DNA of 64,000 bases from Aselliscus stoliczkanus (GCA_033961575.1 CM066729.1:33018501-33082500), one strand, 5' to 3'; shown: positions 48,655 through 60,689, numbered from the stretch's first letter. The notes: generated by a model from the sequence alone, not told the origin. Program-made: numbers and translations.

Positions 48655-49110
48655 AAATTACCTTTAAAAGAGAGCTAGGACGGGAGGAGGGCATGAGGGA
48701 GAAGGGGAAGGGACAAGGCAACACAAACTGATAACTACAATACGACCGCAGAGACAGAAGAGACAGTTTAGGGAATATAATCAATAAGGTGTAAATATTT
48801 TTTTAGGGGATCAGATGGACTCATGTCTTGTCAGGGAGACCACTTCATGGACGGTGCAGTGGCCTTACCACTGCACTGTACATCTGAAGCTGCTACTGAT
48901 TAATATTAGATGTTGACTATAATTTAACACATATATAGTCATGGGAGGCAGAGTATAGTATGGGGATGGAGTCAATGGAATTTTGTATATGTATAATATC
49001 AGGGGTAGGGGAGGCAGGGGAGGGGGGAGTCACTTTGTAAGGGGTGAAAAAGATAACTGTTGCATTGTTTTGTAAATCTGTAACTAATAATAATAATAAT
49101 AATAATAAAC
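48655..49110 (+). mobile_element. young L1 3' UTR fragment
   Basis: 'gagggagaaggggaagggac', 'gggagaccacttcatggacgg', 'accactgcactgtacatctgaagc' and 'gtcactttgtaaggggtgaaaa' lead to an (AAT)n tail at 49085-49108. It is homologous to 22680-23160 and 60215-60640 in this window. The duplication is unclear (an AAATTAC-like match). Confidence 0.82.
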
Positions 49111-49604
49111 GAAATAAATTACTTGAGTCAGAATAAAATTAGTTTAATGTGTTGTATCAGTTAAGAAGCATGTAGTCACAAATTTGAATGAAAAGTATTA
49201 AAGATTAAAGACTAGGAGATCTTTTAAAAAAAAAAAAACAGCATGAGCAATTAGCCAGACATTTCCACCAAGTACCTACCAACAAAAGGCATTTTTTAAT
49301 CTCAATTTTAAAAAACCTGAGATGTTTAAGTAGACAAATATACATTATATTTGTTGTGAACATTCTTTGAATTAATAACATTAAATACTATTAAACATAT
49401 CTCTTAAATATTTGATATCATAATTAGTTGATTTCCCATTGATACCATCGATTTATTTTCTCATTTCTTGATCTGATTCTCTTAAGTGTACTTTAACTGT
49501 ACCAGAGGGGAATTTTTAAAACACTTGTGATTATGATGAACTACTGCTTGAGCAACGTTGACCAAAAGTGTCCACTTGTATACATTTTTTTGGCATCCCT
49601 GATA

Positions 49605-49666
49605 TTTATTATTTTTTTAACTATCTTTCCTTAACGATTATGGCCCATGGTTTTGAGGAATAATAT
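49605..49666 (+). repeat. 62-bp direct repeat, copy 1
   Basis: Matches 51902-51963 in the same orientation at 56 of 62 positions by my count, including the identical core TATGGCCCATGGTTTTGAG. The identity of the element is unknown. Confidence 0.75.
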
Positions 49667-49720
49667 TTAATATTATCCTTTAATATTTTAATATAGTGTA
49701 CTATATTTTTACTATATATG

Positions 49721-49757
49721 GCTGTCATAATCATAAATATATATGATTTATGACAGC
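49721..49757. repeat. hairpin-forming inverted repeat
   Basis: The left arm GCTGTCATAATCAT and right arm ATGATTTATGACAGC are complementary with one bulged base, around a short AT loop. It lies 55 bp after the first 62-bp repeat copy. It could be a relic of a palindromic MITE, but no terminal TA or TTAA signature is clear. Confidence 0.7.
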
Positions 49758-50987
49758 ATGGTTGTACATATGAATGCAATATTAATTTGTAATAAAACCT
49801 TTTTTAAGTTGACTTTTGGAAGATTGAAAAATATAATACTAAAATTTTAAAGTAAGACATAAAATGCTGACATGGGCTTTGTGAGCTATGGGAACAGTTA
49901 TTGAAATCACTAGAGTATAATTTCTTGGCAAAGTAATTTTACATAATAAGGGGTTGTGCCTAAATATTATGCGTCAGCCTATTTAGCCAGAAGTTGCCGT
50001 ATTATTGTGACTGTGTTGTTAAACTTTATAGCATTCCTTGTTGCTCCTTTGGAAAGGACTAAAATAACTAAATACTGCATTTTATTTTCCACCCTGACAT
50101 TTTTCATATTTATAATTTTCATAATAAAACAAGCAACCTCATAATCTATATTTTTAAAATAAATTTGTATACTCTGGTTAATAATTTTGTTTAACGAGTT
50201 ACACATGTAATTTTATGTTTCATAAAAATCTCTACAAACCTCATAACAAGTCAAAATATTACATCTAGAAAAACAGTAGAACAAATTATAATTTTATTGA
50301 GTGTTTAATACATGTGTTTCGTAGTATGAGATACACTGAGAATGTAATGTTGATGTGAATACGGAAGAAATGTCAGGGTTACACTTGAAAACAAGGCTGC
50401 AATCCCTATATTTCTTATAAACTTCCTCTTCATATACAAAAAGCCATAAAACTCAAATTCACAGAATATGTTTATGAGATTTATTTTATAATTCACTGCA
50501 TTTTGTATAATCTCTGAATTGAACTGTAAAACCAATTAATTTAACATGTGAGCCAAATTATAGCTGGTAGAGTATACTGGTGAATATTTAGGATGGCAGA
50601 ACCAACTGCTAAATACGTACACACAGACAGGGGAAAGAAAAAAAAACAACAAACATTTAATGTGGCATCAGCCAAATAACATAAAAAAAAGATATTGTAC
50701 ATTCAATAGACAACATACATAGATATTTGGTACTCAAATAGATATATTTATAGTACATTAGTAAACACATATTTTTTCCAATACAACTATATAAATGTAA
50801 GCTCAGACAAATAATAGACAATATCATTCAGATAGATATATGTTGAAAAATACAATTCAGGAAAATTGATAGGAAATATTGAGAATGATGATTATTACTG
50901 TATTTTGTTACGTGTAAAATATATATGAATCTTATTAATATCATGTGCTAAATGTTAAGATTTTTCAAAAAATGCATTCAATAATGG
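49758..50987. other. sequence without recognised features
   Basis: Overlapping 62- and 75-codon frames on opposite strands near 49956-50206 and a 76-codon frame at 50305-50535 show no domain. No gene is supported. Confidence 0.5.
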
Positions 50988-51645
50988 CTTTTTATTTTAA
51001 TTTTTATTGACTATATTGGGGTGACATTGGTTAATAAAAGTATATAGGTTTCAAGTGTAAAATTCTATAATACATCATCTACATATTACATTCTATGTTC
51101 ACCACCCAAAGTCAATTCTCCTTCCATCATCGTATATTTGATAACCCTCAACCCTCTTCTTCCACCCCTCTCCCCCTTCCCCTCTGGTACCGATTAAACT
51201 GTTGTCTGTGCCTATGAGTTTTTGTTTGATTGTTTGTCTTGTTCATTTGTTGCTTTCAGAATTATATCCCACATATGAATGAAAACATGTGGTTCTCGAC
51301 TTTTTCTGTTTCACTTATTCCACTTAGCATGATTATCTTAAGATCCATCCATGTTGTCGCCAATGGCAGTATTTCATCTTTTCTTATGGCCAAGTAATAT
51401 CCCATTGTGTATATGTACCACATCTTCTTTATCCAATCATTTATCAAAGGTTTTTCCATGCCTTAGCCACCATGAATAATGCTGCAGTGACCGTAAAAGT
51501 ACATATATCTTTATGGATAACTGTTTTCAGATTTTTTGGGTAGATACCCAGAAGAGGGATTGATGGGTCATGTTGTAATTTTAACTTTATTATTTGAGGA
51601 ACCTCCGTAGTGTTTCCCATCGTGGCTGTACCATTTCACATTCCT
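50988..51645 (-). mobile_element. young L1 3' fragment, longest antisense copy
   Basis: Plus strand: 'actatattggggtgacattgg', 'ttcaccacccaaagtcaattctcc', 'ccatccatgttgtcgcc', 'cccattgtgtatatgtacc', 'gggtagatacccagaagagggattg', 'gaacctccgtagtgtttcccatcg'. This is the reverse complement of about 650 bp of the ORF2 end and 3' UTR. The minus-strand frame at 51262-51459 is a remnant of the ORF2 C-terminal part (it contains YYLAIRKDEIL, resembling L1 ORF2). Confidence 0.88.
51262..51459 (-). pseudogene. L1 ORF2 C-terminal fragment
   Basis: A 65-codon open frame inside the antisense L1. WYIYTMGYYLAIRKDEIL and the following ATTWMDL resemble the C-terminal end of mammalian L1 ORF2 proteins. The reverse transcriptase and endonuclease domains are absent because of 5' truncation. 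Non-functional. Confidence 0.75.
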
Positions 51646-51901
51646 TTTCTAAAGAACATAAATTCACTATTCATTATTCTTATGTGAACTACATTCACTC
51701 TAATATTACTATATTTTTCTTATTAAATATTACTGGAATGCTTATTTCTTCATAATCATTGAATTACAAAGAAATAAATGATAAAGATAAATACATATCC
51801 ACTGGTAGTGAAGTAAAAAATGAAGGAATATTCCTTAGAGATGTGAGTCGACTAGTCACATTCTAATATATGGATTCAAAAAAGAGAATCAAGTTTAGAA
51901 A

Positions 51902-51963
51902 TTTATTATTTCTTTAATTATCTTTTCTTAATGACTATGGCCCATGGTTTTGAGCAATAATAT
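51902..51963 (+). repeat. 62-bp direct repeat, copy 2
   Basis: Partner of 49605-49666 (56 of 62 identical). Downstream sequence diverges quickly. No family is recognised. Confidence 0.75.
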
Positions 51964-52094
51964 CTGCTCTAGTTTAAATACTTTATGATAGACAGATCAT
52001 TATATTTTATTTCTTCTATAAATAGTAAATAATGAAAATATTGGCTAGAAAAACATTGATCTTTCTAAATATCAGTGGACACCGCACACAGAGA

Positions 52095-52275
52095 ATTAGA
52101 TAGGCTTTTAAAAACATGGATTTGGGTGTTAGATTGCATGAAATAAAAATAGGGCTCCATTATTTATATATATGAACATGGGAACTCCACTTATTCTCTC
52201 TGGTTATTTATCTATAAATGGGTTTAATTTTGCCATCATTCATAAAGGTGCTGGGAGAATTAAATGCTTGTTATA
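52095..52275 (+). repeat. probable MIR SINE
   Basis: 'aacatggatttgggtgttagattgc', 'gaacatgggaactccacttattctctctgg', 'ttatctataaatgggtttaattttgcc' and 'ggtgctgggagaattaaatg' follow the MIR core and 3' order. Confidence 0.65.
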
Positions 52276-53782
52276 GTTTCTATGTTGCATATAATTGCTC
52301 ATAATTATATTAATAGAGTACAATACTGTAATTTTCATTATTATTGCTTTAAGGATATTTTTCCTATTGTGCATTTAACTTTCATTTCTGTACATGCATA
52401 TTCTGTAACATACTTACCTTTTTTATCTTCTGTATTTATTATCAGTTACTCAGATTTTTTTGTTAGAGATGTGATTCTTATTTAAATATTTTAGTGTCAT
52501 ACTGTTCAATGTAATGTGCTTTGGGCTTGTTTTAACATTTTACATTTTTTCCTGGTTACTCCTGGACTGCAAATTATGATCTTTCCTAACCATAATATAA
52601 CTTACATATGTTGTTAGTCAATAAACACTTGATATCTGATCTAGGTTACATAAGAAGTGAAAAAAGCCTATGGGGAAGACAATAAAGACGCATTTTTTCT
52701 TTTCCAGTTTTGAATTGTAAGCAATTAATTTGTAAAGTGATGAAACTGACAGATTCAAAAGAGAAAATTAAACCCCTCACATGTAAACCAAGATAATAGG
52801 ACACTTGCTAGAAATCATTTTATGTTAAAAGACCAGGCATTTATTAGAGCCCAGAAAATCCGGAAACCTTGTAGTAACAAGAAGTTTGTTTTGAGAAATT
52901 TCATCATAATGAAGTTAGTCTGTCTAACATTATGATAATACATGATATTTTTCTTATTGTTCTTCCTCAAAAATGTTCTCATTATTCCTGAGATATATTT
53001 GGGACTCCAGTTTCCAGATTTTATATAAAAGTCTATTAATAATAATAAAAACTTATTCATGAAAAAAAGCAGCCACTCATCTCCAGTGATCTGTATTTTT
53101 TTTTTGGAAGGATATAGATTTATCTATTGATAGTACATATAAACAGTCTATTCTTGTATTCATACAGAAGAAAAACAATTAATTGTTCTAATATTTACTC
53201 CAAACATTGCAAAATAGGAAGAGAGAATAAAACTATACAAAATATACACTTTCCACACAACCTTCCCCAACTCATATTAACTAAACAAAAGAGAAAACAT
53301 CAAATCCCAATGAATAATCTCTTATACTGAGCCCTACTGAAAATATATGTGACAAAGTCAGTAGGATAAAAACTATGAAAACACATGAAAAAAATCTAGA
53401 TTTAGCTAAAACCCCAGTCTTAAAGAAACAAAAGCAGTTATCATTCTATTTTTGTAACTACTTCTCTATCTACTGTTATTTTCTCAGTACTGTGAAATCA
53501 AAAAAGTAGAAATTAATTGATTCCTGATAACTAACTTTTATCTATAATGTCCAATTCAAAATTTCCTGTTTGTCAAAATACCCTCAGCATTCTCATTGTA
53601 TTATTTTATAAGTAAACATATAATGTGATGTGAAACAGAAAATTTATTCTAATTAACTAATATTTATTAAATAAATATATGAATAAAACCTTTATATGAA
53701 TAAAGTCTTTAAGAATAAGTTCACCCAGAGTGTAAAATATTTTTAAAACTGTTCTGGTAAACCAGAGTACTGACGATAGCAA
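52276..53782. other. AT-rich sequence, nothing recognised
   Basis: Short frames (67-81 codons) at 52264-52485, 52815-53060 and 53127-53330 have no domains. No gene is supported. Confidence 0.5.
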
Positions 53783-53992
53783 CTGTTCTCAACTTTAGAC
53801 AATTTCTCCCTCAGAAGACATTTGGCAATGTCTGAAAATAATTTTAGTTGTCACATGGGATATGTAGTTTCACTGGTATCTAGTAGCTAAAGCCAGAGAT
53901 GTTGATAAATATCTACATTGTACAGGGCAGCTTTCTACAACAAAGAATTCAGTAGTCCAAAATAGCAAAAGTGCTGCTATTGAGAAACAGTG
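53783..53992 (+). mobile_element. MER5A (hAT-Charlie MITE)
   Basis: 'gttctcaactttagacaatttctccctcagaagacatttggcaatgtctg', 'tagttgtcacatggg', 'actggtatctagtagctaaagccagagatg', 'acagggcagctttctacaacaaagaattc', 'ctattgagaaacagtg'. This is a nearly full-length, diverged match to MER5A with both termini. It is an ancient non-autonomous element. Confidence 0.9.
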
Positions 53993-55020
53993 ATGGGATG
54001 AGAATTATGTATGATTTTATGTCACAGTAATTAAAAGCCTAGATTATAGAGTATGTAATAGAAAGAGTAATACTGTTTGGTATTTGGTATTTGGGTGGTG
54101 ATGAGGTAAAAATTGAAAAAACTTAGGGTTTAATAAGATCAAAGATAACAAAAGATATAGCAGGAAACAAAATCTTTCCTCCAGTACCAAAAAGAAAAAC
54201 CAAATAAGTATCTATCCTTTACTACAGTGGTAAAATAAGTTAAAATTGAACTAGGGATATCATAAATCACCACAATTCCTCAGAGTGGAGAACAAAAGTG
54301 AAAAAAAAGTCTGTATGAATTTCTTATAAAAAATCATATGAGACCACGATACTTTGATAAAAATATTTTTGCTAAAATCTATAATGAAGCAGAAAAATTC
54401 TTTAAGGTAACACTTCACACTAAGCATACTCAAAACAGCATATGTGGATATGAAAAACAAACAAAAACAGGAATTAATTTAAACTCAGAACAGAAATGGA
54501 CAAAATGCACAATAAAATATGAATTTATTGAACTTGAAGAATAATGAAAGAAAAAGACAAATAACTCAGAAATAAAAACAAAATAAAAAATGACAAAGGA
54601 CAAATTGAATTTTTATGAGAGTATCAGATAACAGTAAACAAGAGAAAAAGAGAATAAAATAAGATAAAGAAAGTTAAAACTTTCTGAACATTAGGTATTA
54701 AAGAAGACAGACAAAGAGGGGGTAACATTTATATAATTGATGTTGTTGGGGAAGTGGTCAAAAACTAAATGAAACAAAACTAATGGCTGAAACTATATTC
54801 CAGAAAAAATTTCCAAAAGTAAAACTGTTATATCTTGATATTGAAAGGACTCAGGAGTTACCTGGGCATATTATCCTAGAACAATCATCTGTAATAGATA
54901 CCCTAGAAAAAAAAAATTTCAAGGAAAAAAAATAACCTCCATACTTCCAGGCAAAATTCAAATAACATACAAGGATAAAATAATTAGTTTACAGTAAACA
55001 TACAAGAGCTTAAGGAATTC

Positions 55021-55735
55021 TGTACCTGTCACGTCTAGCACGACAGAGCAGTGGGTTAGTGAGATGGGACGGCGAAAGGTTAAGAAAGAGAGAGACAATG
55101 CATGTGGTGCCAGAGGACTCAAGTCTCATGAACTGAGCCCTGAACTGTGCCTAAGTGCTCCCTTTATTGTCGCTCACACAAGAAAGGATCAAAGTATCTT
55201 CCAGGTTCTGTGAGTCTCATACATGAGAACTTAGCTCAGGGCCAAATCACCCATGTCTGTGGGCTGCCATTACCGCAAGTCCCATGATCTGCTTATATGC
55301 ACCTCCCTAGAGACGGAAACCTCTTATGCTGTAACTCACTGATAGGATTACACAGAGGACAGATGTTATCACATCGTTAAGTCCATAAACTGGCTGTTAG
55401 CTCCAAGACAGGGGGCTGTGCCCATTCTCATCAACTCCGTGATTTCTTTTTATGGAGCCCACACAACTGTGCCTGTCTTAGCTTGTTCATTCCTTGAAGA
55501 ATCTTACCCATCTTTGACTAACCAGCCATCTTGTGGGGTCAAACAGGGATACCGAGTTGGCATGATGTTAAAGCAATGTCCCTAAAAAGATCTGTCTTTA
55601 TAGATACTCCACTCTTTATGGGAAGGTGCATGGGGGTAGGCTGCTGCATGACATGTACCCATAAGACTTTCTTAAAGGATCTAATACTGAATGTTCTTTA
55701 TCCAACAAAGATAAGCCTGGGAACACTTTAGCACA
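55021..55735 (-). mobile_element. solo LTR of an ERV2/betaretrovirus-like endogenous retrovirus
   Basis: On the plus strand it begins TGTACCTGTC and ends TTTAGCACA, so both ends are TG...CA on either strand. Minus-strand reading gives AATAAAGGGAGC (a polyadenylation signal, at about 55150-55158) followed by a pyrimidine-rich 'gtctctctctttcttaacc' U5, the layout of ERVK-class LTRs. Flanks GGAATT and AGAATT (5 of 6) may be the 6-bp duplication, off by one base from the ideal. There is no gag, pol or env. It is more CpG-rich and less decayed than its surroundings, so moderately young. Confidence 0.75.
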
Positions 55736-56049
55736 AGAATTGATGGGAGCATTTAGCATTATATATTAATATATCTCATACTAAATAAAAGATGATTCTA
55801 AGACAGGTACCCCAATGTAAAAATGTACATAGTATGTGAAAATAATGTAACTAAAAATAAGGATAACAGAGAGAAAAACAGGAGAATAATTATCTCATTG
55901 TTTTTGTATAAGATGTAGGTGAGATTTAAAGTGTTCCAATTAAAATGACAATATTTTCAAAAACAAAACAGAAAACTAACAGTTTTAAGGTATAATTGCA
56001 AAGGTAAGTACTGGAACAAATATACAAACCTTCTTAAATATCAATTTAT

Positions 56050-56212
56050 TTATTTATCTATTTTTTTTCTTTTGTATTATTAAAATGTATTGGGGTGATA
56101 TTGGTTAGTAAAATTGTATACATTTCAAGTGTACAATTCTGTGATGCATCATCTATATATCACATTGTGCGTTCACTATGAAGTCAGTTCTCCTTCCATC
56201 ACCATATTTTTC
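56050..56212 (-). mobile_element. short L1 3' fragment
   Basis: 'ttggggtgatattggttagtaaaattg', 'tttcaagtgtacaattctgtg', 'gcatcatctatatatcacattgtgcgttcac' and 'cagttctccttccatcaccatat' are the reverse complement of the young L1 3' end. Confidence 0.85.
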
Positions 56213-56770
56213 ATAAAGAAACAAGGTACATATACTTTAATATGTATAATTATAAAATAATATCATGGAGTGGAGATCAGATTTATAAGTTATATCAGTA
56301 AACATGAATTTCCATAGGTCACAACTAACAACAACAACAACAACAAATTCCAATTAGGCTCATAATGCAAGATGGCCAAAGGTATACCTAAAAGCTGGAA
56401 CCAAGAATAAAGGAAGGCTAGTGATCCTAATATTTGAAAAATATAATTCAAGACAAAAGGTTTAAATATTAAAAGAAAAGAATAGTTTAAGTTAAAGCTC
56501 ATCATTCACAATGAAAATTAATGTCCATCGATATTTATGGACTAAATTACCCAGAAATTATTTCTATGATAGAAAAGCTGCAAAAGATGTAATGTAATAT
56601 ATGTTGAAGTGCAAATACTAGGAGAATCAGCACAAGAAAAATCAAATTAATGATAATAATAAATAAGCAAGTATATAAAAGACCTAAATGTAACTAATAA
56701 AATAGGTGTAATAGCTACATATCAAACTTTAGTTTGAATATTTGCAAATAAAGTTTCTTATCTAGAAAAA

Positions 56771-57253
56771 GAAAGTATCCCTTGTGGCAAAAACTGCTTG
56801 TCGCCTAGCCCACATCCATTCTCACTTCCACCCTTCTTCATTTCCCCATTATCTCTTGGACCTAGTGGTGAACATATGACTTAATACTGGCCAGTAGATT
56901 ATGAGGCATTTCTGTATGGGCTTTCCAAGACATTGTTCTTATTGCTGTTGTTTAATTTTGTTGTCTTAAATTTCTAAGTTAAAAAGTCAAATATTTTTTT
57001 AAGAAACATCTTGCATTTTACCTGTTAGAAATGAGAAGCATGAAGCTGCAAGGAACCATTACAGACCACAGAAATAAATGGTACAGGTTAAGGATGTTGG
57101 AAGAAAAAGGTAGTTGGAGGCTCCAATATATGCAAAATTGAGAATCTTCCCTCCAGCTCTGGGGGTGGGGGATAGAACTCTTTGTTTAAGCTCTTGGAGT
57201 TGAATCTATGTTACTTGTGCTGTAGCCAAACATAGTGTTAAATAATACAGTTT
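56771..57253 (+). repeat. unassigned old repeat candidate
   Basis: Mid-complexity sequence ends 'gttacttgtgctgtagccaaacatagtgttaaataatacag', like the ends of several old LTR or LINE families. It contains a G-run (GGGGGTGGGGG, near 57163). No family is assigned and no gene is supported. Confidence 0.3.
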
Positions 57254-57639
57254 ATAGTTACAACTACCTTCTCTTTGTAGATGTTGAATTTTATAAATAT
57301 TTGTTTAGATGATACTGTGTCTAAAAACTAGAGGTTCTAAGGAACATTGGTTTCCTGTGTAATTTATAACAAATTCTCTTCAGTTATAAACGCTGATATT
57401 TCCATTGAGATCTCTTTGTGCTCAGTTTTGAAGGTTGTGCTCTCCTTTGCAAAGAGTTGGATGTATTAAATATTTAATGTGCCCTGTGCTTTCCTTCAAA
57501 ATTGTAAATTACCACCAAATAAAAATTTCAGTTCACACTTTGTTTATCTTGGCAAATTTAGCTTTCAGTCAACTCTATTTAAAATTAGCATCAATATCGT
57601 GGGGATTAATAAGTATATTAATCAGCATATATAGTATAT

Positions 57640-57665
57640 ACATAATATATATATATATATATATA
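57640..57665. repeat. (AT)n tract
   Basis: About 13 AT units within AT-rich sequence. Confidence 0.85.
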
Positions 57666-57728
57666 CTACTACAAATAACTTTTACTTAATTTTTAAATAG
57701 AATATTACCTGATGTATGTTTCTCCTTT

Positions 57729-57729
57729 A

Positions 57730-57760
<31 letters not shown>

Positions 57761-57975
57761 GTTACAGATGTATAAAACAATGCAATAGTTATCCTTTTCA
57801 CCCCTTAAAAAGTGACTCCCCCATCCACTGCCCCCCACCCCCAATATCATACATATCTATTACAATTCCACTGACTAAATTCCCACACTATTTTCCACAT
57901 CCTATGACCAAATATGTGTTAAATTATAGTTAACATTTAATGTTATTCAGCGGCAGCTTCAGATATGTATATCCG
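57729..57975 (-). mobile_element. young L1 3' fragment with (ATT)n tail
   Basis: (ATT)n at 57729-57760 is the L1 tail. 'caatgcaatagttatccttttcacccc', 'atcatacatatctattacaattcc' and 'ccacatcctatgacc' are the reverse complement of the young L1 3' UTR. Confidence 0.82.
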
Positions 57976-59130
57976 TCTTTAAGAGGACTTCAAAATAGTT
58001 TAGCAGGGAGGAAAGACCAGGTAGCAAAACTAGGGGAAATATTTTTCTTATTCTGCCTAAATAATCAATGCTGAAAAATTAAGTTTTCTTTCAATATTCA
58101 AAATACATACTAAGATAAATATGAAACGATAACTCTGCTTAACATGTCTGTTAAAAGTATTGTTTTGTTTTGTTTTGTTTTGTTTTGTTGTTGTTTTTTT
58201 ATGTGAGCCAGTGAAAACCTGAAGTTCCTAGTTTTTCCTATCCCTCAGGATTCTTCTCTTAACTGGGTTATTTCTTTAATTAAACTCAAAACATAATAAT
58301 TAAAGGATAATGCTTTAACAAAAGTTATATGTGAAAAGTGGTTTAGATACTTACAAATTATAGATGCTTTCTGTATGGCTTCTCATCTACTTTATATAGC
58401 TGATAGAATTAAAATTGAAATAAAAGAGGGAACAAACAAATTGAAGCACAATTACAACATTGGCAGGAGTCACAGTACATTTTAGCTAAAACATATGTTT
58501 TATTCAGGGTGGAAACTGTGCGTTTAAAATGATAGCAAAATTGAAGAAAAATTTACACCAGTTGCAAAGATATTGGGATTTAAGTAGACTTCAGCAATTT
58601 CAAAGGAGAAATTGGGTTACACATGGCATAAATTGAGATACATTAGGTTTTGAGAAATGGAGATTACTTAGGACTTGTGAAGGAAAATTGAAAGCTATAA
58701 AATCTATTGAGAGTATAACATTCTATTCTGTGTGGAGAGAATATTTAAGATTACCCCAAATGTGTTTCTGAGTTTGGTGAATAATACATATCTCAGCATT
58801 TTAGTGCACTCAAAAGAAAAAAAATGAAAAAAAGAAAAAGAAGCCTTCAAAAGGAAAAAAAGACAAAGAAAGAACAATGGGAAGCACAGATATATCATTT
58901 GCAAGATAAAATGATGTCTCTTTTTTAATGAGAATGTTTCTAATTGTGCAATTAATGTAAAGAAAAAAAATATGAAGAACCTTTTCTTTGAAATATGTTC
59001 CCCCATCTCTCCTCCAAAGTATGTGCATTAATTTATATTCAAATATACTAATAGGTTTTGATGACATTTGAGTTAATAAGAGTGTAAATATATCAGTTGA
59101 AACTAGAGTTCTTTGCCCCAAGCATTCTGG
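57976..59130. other. AT-rich sequence, nothing recognised
   Basis: A GTTTT repeat lies at about 58159-58188. Overlapping 100- and 112-codon minus-strand frames at 58704-59148 are driven by the A-rich plus strand (Phe/Leu-rich translation) and show no domain. Confidence 0.5.
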
Positions 59131-59134
59131 CATT

Positions 59135-59350
59135 AATTTATCACACATTTATTCAGACTCTACCTACCTGGATGTCTAGGTTACATCTATGAGCAAAGTA
59201 AGTACTCCAAAAGATCCATTCTGTTTTCCATGAGACACATCATAAGAGGAGACAGACAATGAATACCAAATATAAAATGTTAGCAAAGTATATAGTATAT
59301 ATGAAGTTGATAAAATATTTGGGAGAAAAAGTAGAACATACAAGAGAGAT
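59135..59350 (-). repeat. probable L2 fragment
   Basis: 'cacacatttattcagactctac', 'gaggagacagacaatgaataccaa' and 'agcaaagtatatagtatatatgaag' match the reverse-strand 3' part of an L2-type repeat in motif order. It is diverged. Confidence 0.5.
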
Positions 59351-60064
59351 TAGGTATTTATGTGAGTATTTAATCATTTGGTACTTCAATTACTTTTCTC
59401 TCACAGACACTTGAATTATAGTAGTTCCAATTATATCAATGTCTTATTCTAAATGTCTATAAGCCACAATCAGAGCTAGCTCAACAAAATACCCACCGTC
59501 AAAAAAAATCTCAGTAGACACTACGGTGACAACTGAAATAAAATTAACATGGTAGTGCTACCCTGGGTGAGGAAACTGTGGTTCAAGATGGAATAGATAT
59601 TCACTATTTTGTCAATTAATATGGTTATAACTTATTCTAAAGTGGTTCTACATCACAAGCACCACAAGAAACATAGCTGTTTCAAATATATTTCGTGACC
59701 AGACAAAAATAGGCTCATAAAACATTGTCCTAAAATAACTAAAAGCAAAAGCAGGGGGCTACTTTATATAGGAGTGTTTCCTGAGAAAAACACTTAGGAA
59801 AATGTTGAAGGATGGGCAGAGTATTGAAGCACCATGCACATGCTTTTGAAGAATCTAGATCATTGTGTATATGAATTATTTTTAGTGAGCGTTGTAAATA
59901 ATTCTACATATTGTTAAATTTATTTAAAAGGGTAAAATATTGTTATAAATATAAACAGTTTATTGAGACATGCTATATCCGATAAGTACTTGACATTTCA
60001 AAAATGAGATGTGGCATTCAAAAGTTTTAAGTCAATGAAAGGAAAACACTCATCTTGAACCCCA
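59351..60064. other. sequence without recognised features
   Basis: No gene or clear repeat is seen. Confidence 0.5.
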
Positions 60065-60078
60065 GAAAGCACATTTTG

Positions 60079-60673
60079 TTTACATTGCTCATTCATTCAG
60101 TTTTTCAGATTCCACATATAAGTGAGATCATATGGTATTTGTCTTTCTCCGACTGACTTATTTCACTTAACATAATAGACTCTACTGTCTCTAGATATAG
60201 AGGAAAAACAGGGTTGCTTGTTGGGAGGGGGATGGGGATGAGGGAGAAGGGGAAGGGATTAGACAGCAAAAATAGGCAACTACAATATTGCCACAGGCAT
60301 ATGAAAGACAGTTCGGGGAATATAATTAATAATGTTGTAAATATTTTGTGGGGTGTCAGATGGTCACATGTCTTGTTGGGGAGACCATTTCATGGATGGA
60401 GTAGAGGCTTGATCACTGCACTATACACCTGAAGCGGAGGATGTATACCAACTGTAATTGAATATATATAGATAGTCACGGGATGTGGATTATACTGTGG
60501 AAGGGAGTCAGAGGAAGTGTAATAGATATATATGATATGCGGGTGAGGAGTGGGGTGGCGAATTGGGGGAGGGGTGTTGTCACTTTGAGGGGTAAAAAGT
60601 ATAACTATTGAACTGTGTTGTACACCTGAAACTAATTAAAAATAAATAAATTTAAAAAACAAAACAAAAAAAT
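60079..60673 (+). mobile_element. young L1 with 5' inversion and 14-bp duplication
   Basis: 60079-60178 is antisense ('cagattccacatataagtgagatcatatgg', 'tgacttatttcacttaac'), while from about 60190 the 3' UTR is sense ('gatatagaggaaaaacagggttgc' to 'gtacacctgaaactaatt' and an A-rich tail). The perfect duplication GAAAGCACATTTTG lies at 60065-60078 and 60674-60687. This is the typical product of twin priming during L1 integration. Confidence 0.93.
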
Positions 60674-60689
60674 GAAAGCACATTTTGGT

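Larger units (their letters stand above)
53993..56770 (+). repeat. probable old L1M/HAL1-type material around a solo LTR
   Basis: A-rich plus-strand sequence on both sides of the LTR (54300-55020 and 55740-56040, 56290-56750) has the A-bias and scattered motifs of old L1 ORF1/ORF2 ('ttaagagaaaag'-like, 'gttaaagctcatcattcacaatg'). It is too diverged for a firm call. Frames at 54260-54544 and 56290-56505 are not genes. Confidence 0.35.

Noticed and set aside
55531..55731. 66-codon frame as a retroviral gene remnant
   Set aside because: It lies inside the LTR and in the opposite orientation. It has no similarity to gag, pol or env that I can see.
58704..59148. 100- and 112-codon Phe/Leu-rich minus-strand frames as a membrane protein
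   Set aside because: The hydrophobicity results from A-rich plus-strand sequence. The two frames overlap out of phase and no domain is recognisable.
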